From a virus, in the IMG/VR virus record IMGVR_UViG_3300008116_001193, positions 1 through 39,476 of that record: DNA of 39,476 nt. One strand, 5' to 3'. The position numbers and the translations under genes are program-made. Shown in pieces: positions 26,112-32,224 of this stretch. Each line of letters starts with the position of its first letter. The stretch's first letter is position 1. Below the pieces are notes generated by a model. That model saw nothing but the letters and a program-made list of their open reading frames with translations. It did not search any database and was not told the origin of the DNA.

Positions 26112-26606
26112 GCTGTTAGGATTATTACTAGCATTTGCAGGAGTTTTATATTGGCAAGACTCCACCAGCGATGACGCAATGGACAAGTACATTGAAGAGT
26201 ACAAACAATTTCAAGCAAAAGCAGATTCGGTCACTGAATTGGCAGATAGTTTGAAAGTAGAGATTACTATCGCAGATAATGAATCTCGTGCCGCAGAAAG
26301 TCGTGCAAAAGTATTAGGTCTCGTCAAGTATTACCATTAAAAGACTCGATTATTGCAAAGCAAAAGGAAACCATTACTGCACAAGGTACACAAGTCACAG
26401 AACTTGAAAGTGCATTACAAAGTAAGGATACTGCATTAAAGTTAGCACTAATGCGCGGTGATAGTCTTCAAATGGTGGTCAACCTTATTCCACCTGCCCC
26501 AAAAAATCCTAACCGCATGTTTGGATTTAAGTTACCAAGTCGTAAGGCATCGTTTGCAGTTGGTTTAGCAATGGGACTTGGAGCGGGGATTCTTGTAATC
26601 AAGTAG
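26101..26606 (+). pseudogene. Spanin-like coiled-coil membrane protein, reading frame broken by an apparent 1-base deletion
   Basis: ATG 26101 opens a 79-aa frame ending in TAA at 26338-26340. It has an N-terminal membrane segment (KLKLLGLLLAFAGVLYW) and a coiled coil (AKADSVTELADSLKVEITIA). Without any start codon, the -1 frame is open from 26283 and continues the coiled coil (VLPLKDSIIAKQKETITAQG; ELESALQSKDTALKLALMRG) to a C-terminal hydrophobic segment (FAVGLAMGLGAGILVIK) and TAG at 26604-26606. One extra base between about 26300 and 26331 would give one protein of 168 aa with a membrane anchor at both ends and a long coil, resembling inner-membrane spanins. The only later start in the -1 frame is ATG 26451. 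It may be an assembly error, a mutation or recoding. The terminase gene follows 7 bases later. Confidence 0.6.
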
Positions 26607-26613
26607 AGGTTTT

Positions 26614-28203
26614 ATGAACGCAACATCACAACAGTTACGTGACAAAATTAAAGAAGAGTTTAAGAAATGTGCAGTAGACCCGGCATACTTCTTATCACGG
26701 TATTCATACATTCAACACCCAATCCGTGGTCGGGTGTTGTTTGATTTATACCATTATCAGAAAGATGCACTGAAAGATTTTGAGAACTGTGATTATAATA
26801 TCGTTCTGAAAGGTCGTCAGATTGGTATTTCCACATTAGTCGCGGGATACTCATTGTGGTTGATGCTATTTCACAAAGATAAAAACATTCTTGTTATCGC
26901 AACCAAGCAAGAAACTGCAAAGAACTTGGTGACAAAGGTTAAGTTCATGCATCAAAATCTTCCAGTATGGTTACGGGGTAACGTCATTACAGACAATAAG
27001 TTATCATTACAATTTGGTAACGGGTCACAGATTAAAGCAGTTGCCTCCAGTCCCGACGCCGGCCGTTCTGAAGCACTGTCTCTTCTCATTCTTGACGAAG
27101 CTGCATTTATTGACGCAGCAGATATTATTTGGACCGCAGCATCCAGTACATTGTCAACGGGTGGTAAAGCAATTCTATTGTCTACGCCAAACGGTGTTGG
27201 TAACTTCTTCCATAAAATGTGGCAACAAGCAGAGACAAATGCCAATAATTTTAATACTATCTTATTAGATTGGAAAGTTCACCCAGAACGTGACCAAGCA
27301 TGGCGTGACCGCCAAACAGAACTGATGGGTGAACTACAAGCAATTCAAGAACATGATGCATCATTCATATTCTCCGGTAATACGGTTATCCCTGCAGAAA
27401 TCATAGAGTTTTATAAATCGTCGTTTGTTCAAGAACCAATATCTAAAGAAGGATTTGATGGAAATCTTTGGATATGGGAATATCCTAGTCCGTCTAAAAC
27501 TTATATTGTTTGCGCAGACGTTGCCCGCGGAGATGGTGAGGATTATTCAACTTTCCATGTAATTGATGTAGAAACCTCTACCCAAGTCGCAGAGTACAAG
27601 GGAAAAGTAGAAACTAAGCAGTTTGGAAATATGTTGGTGTCTATCGCAACACAGTATAATGACGCACTCCTTATCCCAGATAACAGTAGTATTGGATGGA
27701 ACGCAATTCAGCAGATTATTGACCGTGGGTATCGTAATCTGTTCTATATGTCCAGAGACTTACAATATGTAGATGTTGAACATCAATTGAATAGAAAGTA
27801 TTTGAAAGAAGATAAGATGAGTTCATTGGTGCCTGGGTTTATGATATCCCAAAGAACCAGGCCATTGATTATCGCCAGATTAAAAGAATATATGTTAGAT
27901 AATTCATTTACTATTCGGTCAAGTCGAATGGTTGCAGAGTTGGAAACATTTATTTGGAAGAATGGCCGGCCAGAAGCATTGGGCGGGTATAATGACGACT
28001 TGGTATTAGCACTTTGTATAGGTCTGTGGGTACGAGACACCGCCTTAAGATTACGCCAAGAGGGCATAGAATTGACCAAATTAGCGTTAGATAACACAAA
28101 ATATCAGATGGGAAGTATGGTATATACAGACAAGAATTTAACTCATAATCCATATGAGATGCAAATTGGTCAGGAAAAAGAGAATTTACGGTGGTTACTG
28201 TAA
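26614..28203 (+). CDS. Large terminase subunit (gp17-like)
   Basis: A 529-aa packaging motor with ATPase and headful nuclease. The ATPase has a Q-rich deviant Walker A (K66-G-R-Q-I-G-I-S-T74), in which the lysine sits at the start of the motif rather than at the GKT position. Walker B is LLILDEAAF (D161, E162), and motif III is ILLSTPNG. The C-terminal RNase H-like nuclease has ADVARGDG (D302), PDNSSIGW (D356) and YNDDLVLAL (D461, D462). T4 gp17 is 610 aa. No small terminase subunit is recognisable next to it. ATG 26614 follows GAGG. The portal gene lies 4 kb downstream, separated by a block of accessory genes. Confidence 0.93.
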   Translation: MNATSQQLRDKIKEEFKKCAVDPAYFLSRYSYIQHPIRGRVLFDLYHYQKDALKDFENCDYNIVLKGRQIGISTLVAGYSLWLMLFHKDKNILVIATKQETAKNLVTKVKFMHQNLPVWLRGNVITDNKLSLQFGNGSQIKAVASSPDAGRSEALSLLILDEAAFIDAADIIWTAASSTLSTGGKAILLSTPNGVGNFFHKMWQQAETNANNFNTILLDWKVHPERDQAWRDRQTELMGELQAIQEHDASFIFSGNTVIPAEIIEFYKSSFVQEPISKEGFDGNLWIWEYPSPSKTYIVCADVARGDGEDYSTFHVIDVETSTQVAEYKGKVETKQFGNMLVSIATQYNDALLIPDNSSIGWNAIQQIIDRGYRNLFYMSRDLQYVDVEHQLNRKYLKEDKMSSLVPGFMISQRTRPLIIARLKEYMLDNSFTIRSSRMVAELETFIWKNGRPEALGGYNDDLVLALCIGLWVRDTALRLRQEGIELTKLALDNTKYQMGSMVYTDKNLTHNPYEMQIGQEKENLRWLL

Positions 28204-28208
28204 ATACA

Positions 28209-28220
28209 TTATACTTATAT
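28209..28220 (+). promoter_or_regulatory. Candidate late promoter motif TTATACTTATAT, with weak downstream hairpin
   Basis: Second copy of the motif found at 13695-13706, here in the 52-base gap between terminase and the next gene. A 6-bp inverted repeat ATAGTA (28219-28224)/TACTAT (28236-28241) followed by TTTT overlaps it and could end terminase transcription. Found by eye, so confidence is low. Confidence 0.35.
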
Positions 28221-28255
28221 AGTAGTGTCTTTATATACTATTTTTGAGGCAAAGT

Positions 28256-28954
28256 ATGAAAAAAGAAGAACTTAAACAAATGATTCGGGAAGAACTCAAA
28301 TCAGTATTAAGTGAACAGGCCTATCAATGGTGGATGAAACCAGCTGAAGCAGAAACGCCGGACGCCCATTTAAATCCAAGTCAAGTTCACGAAGATGTCG
28401 AAGATTCTGTAAATGAAGATGAATACGATAAAAAGCGTGACCAACACCCATATTGGGGGCAAACTGGTCGTCCATATACCCCAAAATCATACGGTAAACC
28501 AAAAACTCCGGCAAAGAGTTTTCGCCAAGTATTTACAAGAGCTTTGGTTGCAACAAAAATCAAATATAAAGATGCTGAAGGAAAGGAACACGAAGCTACG
28601 GTGTCATCTTTATTGAAGTATCCAAAAGACCATCCTGGATATAAAGCAGCTGCCAGATTATATGCATCTAGTATGGCACGAGCACCAAAAGATGAAGGTG
28701 TATGTGAAGGAGAGGGGTGTTTAGACGAAAAGTCAGTTCCCCAACCATACAACCGTAAAAGTGCTCGTAAAATGAGTAGATCTCAAGTAGAACTTCGTAA
28801 AAAAATTGGTCAAGCTATGATGCGAGATGAAAAGAAGGTCAGTAAGTTCCGTAAAAAGTATGGTGACGAATGGAAAGACTATCTTTGGGCATCAGCATCA
28901 GCCGCAGCATTCAGACAAAGTGGTGGTAAAAGTGATGATAAGCGGAAAAAATAA
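28256..28954 (+). CDS. Hypothetical basic protein, 232 aa
   Basis: The start chosen is ATG 28256 because GAGG lies at 28246-28249, seven bases before it. An in-frame TTG at 28244 has no such site. The 232-aa protein begins with a charged helix (MKKEELKQMIREELKSVLSE), like those at 3262 and 35049, followed by an acidic linker and a basic domain (YKAAARLYASSMARAP; MSRSQVELRKKIGQAMMRDE; YGDEWKDYLWASASAAAFRQ). No catalytic motif is recognised. Two cysteines lie close together (VCEGEGCLDE). The stop overlaps the next ATG. It may be a head-associated protein, given its place between terminase and portal. Confidence 0.6.
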   Translation: MKKEELKQMIREELKSVLSEQAYQWWMKPAEAETPDAHLNPSQVHEDVEDSVNEDEYDKKRDQHPYWGQTGRPYTPKSYGKPKTPAKSFRQVFTRALVATKIKYKDAEGKEHEATVSSLLKYPKDHPGYKAAARLYASSMARAPKDEGVCEGEGCLDEKSVPQPYNRKSARKMSRSQVELRKKIGQAMMRDEKKVSKFRKKYGDEWKDYLWASASAAAFRQSGGKSDDKRKK

Positions 28955-30141
28955 TGAAGTATTCATCATTTTTTAATTTTGAACAATACCACCATCCTCA
29001 CAAAAGACACGACCCACCTGGGTCAGAAGATGCAGATGTGAATAATGATGGTAAAGTTGACAAAAATGACAAGTATATAATGGCAAAACGCCGGTTATAC
29101 AGACAATATCAAGCAGCACAAAAAGATAAAAAAGCTACAGAATTTTCTACACCAAAGTTGGAGAACAACATGATTAGATTGTCAGCACTAGTGAATCTAC
29201 AGGCATTAAAAGAAGAATCACACGAAGAACCAACACCAGCTCCAACTGTAGCTGTTGATAAAAAGTCACGGGTTGAAATGAAGCTTAAGAAGCTTAAAGA
29301 AATGCAAATGACCCCAGACCAAGAAAAGAAAGTTGATGAACTCTTGGCTCAATATGAAGAATTGTCTGCTAAACAAAAACAACTTGATGTAGACAAAGAC
29401 GGCAAGATTGAAGGTGATGATTTAGCAAAACTTCGTGCAGGTAAAACTGACGAAAAGTTAGATGCTGTCGGTCAAGAAGATGGTGATGTTGATAATGACG
29501 GAGATAAAGACTCATCTGATAAGTACTTACAAGCTCGTCGGGATACTATTGGTAAGGCAATGAAGAGTGAAGGTAGTGGTGAAGACCACGAAGCATCTAT
29601 GGCAAACTCTACTTTAGATTCAATTATCAAGCACGCAACCGAACTTAAGGGTAAGATTGGAATGGAAGAAAAGGACATTCCAGCATGGATTCAAGACCAC
29701 ATCGCAGTTGCTGAAAATAATCTTGACCAAGCAAATACCAGTTATCACGAATATGGCGATGAAGAAATGACTGATAAGCCAGTTGACCAAGATATGGCAG
29801 CTATGGCAGAATCAGTTAACGAAGGTGCTCCCGAAGGATGGGAAAAGACCGTTAAAGCAATGAAAAAACACAAGGAAATTGATAATCCTTGGGCACTTGC
29901 AAACTGGATGAAGAAGAAAGGATATAATCCAAAAAAAGAAGAAACCGAAGAAGCAGTAACTATAAAACCACAAGGTGGGTTAGCAGCTGCTATCTCGGCA
30001 TATAAAAATACACCAACACATAGTTCAAAGCAACATGTACAAGTGATGCCAGCACACAAACCAGGTGACACTTGGAAGACTGACAGTGGTAAGACAGCAA
30101 AGAAAAATTCAGATGGAACTATTTCTTACACAGTAAATTAA
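28954..30141 (+). CDS. Protein with three EF-hand/dockerin-like calcium loops, 395 aa
   Basis: A 395-aa acidic protein with three loops of the D-x-[DN]-x-DG type: DVNNDGKVDKND (residues 28-39), DVDKDGKIEGDD (from 145) and DVDNDGDKDSSD (from 178). Each is followed by a short helix such as KYIMAKRRLYRQY or KYLQARRDTIGKA. This matches calcium-binding EF-hand or dockerin-type loops, where the Asp/Asn side chains bind Ca2+. The rest is charged helix and flexible linker. The C-terminal 35 residues (KPGDTWKTDSGKTAKKNSDG) resemble the C-terminus of the 963-aa protein at 22851. No enzyme motif is visible. It could be a calcium-dependent structural or scaffolding protein. It overlaps the previous stop by one base. 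Confidence 0.65.
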   Translation: MKYSSFFNFEQYHHPHKRHDPPGSEDADVNNDGKVDKNDKYIMAKRRLYRQYQAAQKDKKATEFSTPKLENNMIRLSALVNLQALKEESHEEPTPAPTVAVDKKSRVEMKLKKLKEMQMTPDQEKKVDELLAQYEELSAKQKQLDVDKDGKIEGDDLAKLRAGKTDEKLDAVGQEDGDVDNDGDKDSSDKYLQARRDTIGKAMKSEGSGEDHEASMANSTLDSIIKHATELKGKIGMEEKDIPAWIQDHIAVAENNLDQANTSYHEYGDEEMTDKPVDQDMAAMAESVNEGAPEGWEKTVKAMKKHKEIDNPWALANWMKKKGYNPKKEETEEAVTIKPQGGLAAAISAYKNTPTHSSKQHVQVMPAHKPGDTWKTDSGKTAKKNSDGTISYTVN

Positions 30142-30142
30142 T

Positions 30143-30499
30143 ATGGTAGCCAAATTTATTTCTCTTTTACTTTCTAGTAGACAACAAGCACACATCTTTC
30201 ATCTTCAAACTTCTTCATATGCTGCACATAAGGCGTTACAAGAATATTATGAAGGAATCGTGGATTTAGTTGACGCTTATGTAGAAGCTTATCAAGGTCG
30301 ATATGGTATTCTCAAAGGATATATGCCAACTAATACTATTTTAGAAGATGACTCAGTAGTTAGCTATTTTACAGGTCTTCAAAAGTTTGTAGACGAAACC
30401 CGTGGTCAACTTCCACAAGACGGTGAACTTAATAACACTGTTGATGAAATTGCCGCAGTAATATCTAGTACGATTTATAAACTCAAATTCCTCAAATAA
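30143..30499 (+). CDS. Ferritin/Dps-like fold phage protein (DUF5856-type), 118 aa
   Basis: A 118-aa helical protein. Residues 10-50 read SSRQQAHIFHLQTSSYAAHK then YYEGIVDLVDAYVEAYQGRY. This His-x2-His-x(8)-His plus acidic helix pattern is what I remember for the phage family DUF5856, thought to adopt a Dps/ferritin-like four-helix fold. A standalone Dps has about 160 aa, so this is a short relative. Whether it binds metal cannot be told, although His and Glu/Asp residues at suitable spacing are present. It starts two bases after the preceding stop. The role in the infected cell is unknown. Confidence 0.6.
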   Translation: MVAKFISLLLSSRQQAHIFHLQTSSYAAHKALQEYYEGIVDLVDAYVEAYQGRYGILKGYMPTNTILEDDSVVSYFTGLQKFVDETRGQLPQDGELNNTVDEIAAVISSTIYKLKFLK

Positions 30500-30500
30500 T

Positions 30501-30803
30501 ATGAAATACAGAGATTTTTTTCCAGAAGGATATTCAGACGGTACTTCGTTTCCCCAAACCAAAGCAGATTTTGGTCAAGAAAAGCCAGAAGAAATGCCAG
30601 AAACCGACCCACAAGATTTAGCAGTTCGGTCGGCTCGTATCAGTGATATTCTCGAACGAAATACCCCAACCAGTCCAGAAAAGTGGGCGAAGGCAAAGGC
30701 AGCAGCACGTTCGAAGTTCAAGGTTTATCCATCTGCTTACGCCAATCTCTGGGCAGCAAAGAAATATAAGAGTATGGGCGGTGGTTGGAAGAAGGGAAAG
30801 TAA
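30501..30803 (+). CDS. Small basic phage protein, 100 aa
   Basis: A 100-aa protein. The C-terminal half carries a motif common in small phage proteins: EKWAKAKAAARSKFKVYPSA then YANLWAAKKYKSMGGGWKKG. The first half is acidic and Pro-rich (PEEMPETDPQDL). The basic aromatic tail suggests nucleic-acid or head-interior binding, but no function is known to me. It ends in TAATG, sharing its last base with the start of a 51-aa gene, and so begins a tight run of short, basic, mostly Cys-containing genes up to 31700. Confidence 0.65.
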   Translation: MKYRDFFPEGYSDGTSFPQTKADFGQEKPEEMPETDPQDLAVRSARISDILERNTPTSPEKWAKAKAAARSKFKVYPSAYANLWAAKKYKSMGGGWKKGK

Positions 30804-30958
30804 TGATTAAGTTAATGGACCTTATACCAGAAGAATGGACAAAAAAGTATAAGAAATCCATTAATTGTAGTAATCCCAAAGGCTTTAGTCAAAAAGCCCA
30901 TTGCGCTGGTCGCAGAAAGCGGAAGCGTGGTGGTACAACTAAATCAAAACCAGTATGA
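30803..30958 (+). CDS. Very short basic protein with two cysteines, 51 aa
   Basis: This short frame (156 bases including TGA) is flanked by overlaps on both sides: TAATG at 30801-30805 with the gene before and ATGA at 30955-30958 with the gene after, which is strong evidence for translation. It starts MIKLMDLIPEEWTKKY and contains INCSNPKGFSQKAHCAGRRK followed by RKRGG and a Lys-rich end. The C-x(3)-PKGFSQKAHC-x-GR motif is one I remember in other large phages. Two Cys, one His and high basicity suggest zinc- or nucleic-acid-binding, but this is inference. Confidence 0.75.
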   Translation: MIKLMDLIPEEWTKKYKKSINCSNPKGFSQKAHCAGRRKRKRGGTTKSKPV

Positions 30959-31284
30959 CACAATTCGCTGATATATTAGTTGAAGTATCAATCGACCTTG
31001 ACGAAAAGTACAAGACTAAAGGTAGTCTTGGTAAGTGGCTTCGTCAAAAGTGGGTTGATATTTCTCGTAAAGATAAAGACGGTAAGCATCCACCGTGTGG
31101 AGCTTCCGCTGGTAAAAAGGAACGAAAGGGCGGGTCATCAAAGTATCCAAAGTGTCGTCCAGCTCGTTCCGCAGCAGCAATGAGCAAAGGTGAAAAGCGG
31201 TCAGCAGTAGTTCGTAAGAGAAAAGCAGGTAATCCAGGTGGAAAACCAACAATGGTGTCCACATTCAAGAAGGAAGAAGAATAA
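30955..31284 (+). CDS. Basic cysteine-containing phage protein (DUF5872-like), 109 aa
   Basis: A 109-aa, strongly basic protein. The core reads KGSLGKWLRQKWVDISRKDK, then PPCGASAGKKERKGG, PKCRPARSAAAMSKGEKRSA and VVRKRKAGNPGGKPTMV. I remember this pattern (KWVDISR, PCG, PKCRPA, MSKGEKRSAV-RKRKAGN) as the phage family DUF5872, whose function is unknown. Only two Cys are present, so a complete zinc site in a monomer would need other ligands. The start overlaps the previous stop, and the last base is shared with the next ATG. Confidence 0.7.
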   Translation: MTQFADILVEVSIDLDEKYKTKGSLGKWLRQKWVDISRKDKDGKHPPCGASAGKKERKGGSSKYPKCRPARSAAAMSKGEKRSAVVRKRKAGNPGGKPTMVSTFKKEEE

Positions 31285-31700
31285 TGGAAAACTTAACTGA
31301 AGCTTGTTGGGAAGGATATAAGCAAGTAGGGATGAAAGACAAAAGTGGTAAAATGGTCCCAAATTGCGTTCCTATCAACGAAGAAGATATCATTGAAGAA
31401 TATTGTCCACGTTGTTTGGCAACTGAAATAGTACGGGCAGCAACTCAACCATTAGAAGAAGCCGAATATCACGGTCGTAAAGTTTCTCTTGGAAAACCAA
31501 TGCGTGGGGACGTAAAAAAGTTCAAGGTGTTTGTCAAAGACCCAAGTACCGGAAACGTCAAGAAGGTTAACTTCGGTGACAAGACGATGCGAATCAAGAA
31601 GTCCAATCCCGCTCGCCGTAAGTCATTTAGAGCAAGACACAACTGCGATACCCCAGGCCCACGGACAAAGGCAAGATACTGGTCGTGTCGGAAGTGGTAA
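31284..31700 (+). CDS. Basic cysteine-containing phage protein, 138 aa
   Basis: A 138-aa protein in two parts. Residues 1-35 contain ACWEGYKQVGMKDKSGKMVP then NCVP, a motif I remember in other large-phage proteins. A CPRC pair follows at about residues 41-44. The second part is basic: YHGRKVSLGKPMRGDVKKFK, VKKVNFGDKTMRIKKSNPAR, and RKSFRARHNCDTPGPRTKAR ending YWSCRKW. The RARHNCDTPGPRTKARYWSC segment is strikingly conserved-looking. It shares style with the two preceding small proteins. A nucleic-acid-related or head-interior role is a guess. Confidence 0.7.
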   Translation: MENLTEACWEGYKQVGMKDKSGKMVPNCVPINEEDIIEEYCPRCLATEIVRAATQPLEEAEYHGRKVSLGKPMRGDVKKFKVFVKDPSTGNVKKVNFGDKTMRIKKSNPARRKSFRARHNCDTPGPRTKARYWSCRKW

Positions 31701-31701
31701 T

Positions 31702-32214
31702 ATGAAAGTCTCCAGAAAGATATCTGACGCTATATTAAAGAAAATGAAGTATACATTCAATCCAGAAGAATTTCATATGGGAATGAATGTAGAGATGGAA
31801 CATCAAGATGTGACTAATGGAAATGTGGTCAAAACAGCAAAAATAGCTTACTTAAGAAGTATGTGGAGAAATAAAATGGCATTATTAAAAGATTTACTCA
31901 GCGAAGTTACCAGTCAAGTTCCACGTAGAGTTCAATTGATGCGTGTAGAAGCGGTATTAGAAAACATCGCACCACAACTTAAGGAAGCTGACCAAAAGAA
32001 GCTTGCAGAAGTGTATATTGAATTAAAGCAATTAGCAGAAATGCTAAACGAAACTCCATATACTATCTTTAACGCAAACCAATGGGGTTTACTGGAAATG
32101 GTATTAAAGGGTAAAGTAGCGGAATTCAAGTTACTCGCAGAAGATATTGCAGAAGATAATAAAGATGTCGATGTCTGGCCATTGGCAACAGCACTCGACA
32201 CCGTTCTCATTTAA
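31702..32214 (+). CDS. DUF5661-like segment reading into a helical protein (170 aa as read); possible frameshifted pair
   Basis: As read, ATG 31702 gives 170 aa. I chose this start because it lies one base after the upstream TAA; a longer frame back to 31531 is out-of-phase shadow of the previous gene. Residues 1-52 resemble the small family DUF5661 (MKYTFNPEEFHMGMNVEMEH; VTNGNVVKTAKIA). After KIA the expected continuation is lost. The -1 frame at 31848-31874 instead reads LLKKYVEK and stops, one base before an ATG (31876) with a perfect GGAG. A single missing base near 31848 would therefore separate this into a 57-aa DUF5661-type protein and a 112-aa protein. As it stands the two are fused in frame. 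Confidence 0.55.
   Translation: MKVSRKISDAILKKMKYTFNPEEFHMGMNVEMEHQDVTNGNVVKTAKIAYLRSMWRNKMALLKDLLSEVTSQVPRRVQLMRVEAVLENIAPQLKEADQKKLAEVYIELKQLAEMLNETPYTIFNANQWGLLEMVLKGKVAEFKLLAEDIAEDNKDVDVWPLATALDTVLI
31876..32214 (+). CDS. Helical hypothetical protein, 112 aa, probable independent gene
   Basis: Probable true start of the downstream half of the previous frame. ATG 31876 has GGAG at 31865-31868 with 7-base spacing, better than most sites in the region. The 112-aa protein starts MALLKDLLSEVTSQVPRRVQ and is almost entirely helical (VLENIAPQLKEADQKKLAEV; YIELKQLAEMLNETPYTIFN; LKGKVAEFKLLAEDIAEDNK). Family not recognised. It is the last gene before the portal, with 10 bases between its stop and ATG 32225, and could be a head-assembly protein. 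Confidence 0.5.
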   Translation: MALLKDLLSEVTSQVPRRVQLMRVEAVLENIAPQLKEADQKKLAEVYIELKQLAEMLNETPYTIFNANQWGLLEMVLKGKVAEFKLLAEDIAEDNKDVDVWPLATALDTVLI

Positions 32215-32224
32215 GTGAGGGGTT

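Noticed and set aside
28219-28241. Hairpin ATAGTA/TACTAT as a fourth member of the shared-loop family
   Set aside because: Only 6 AT-rich pairs and its loop (GTGTCTTTATA) lacks CTATTTATA; kept only as weak terminator evidence.
28244-28255. TTG start at 28244 for the gene after terminase
   Set aside because: ATG 28256 has GAGG at proper spacing; the TTG overlaps that site.
31531-31701. Upstream extension of the frame that contains the DUF5661-like gene
   Set aside because: Overlaps the well-supported Cys/basic gene ending at 31700 in another phase; ATG 31702 is the natural start.
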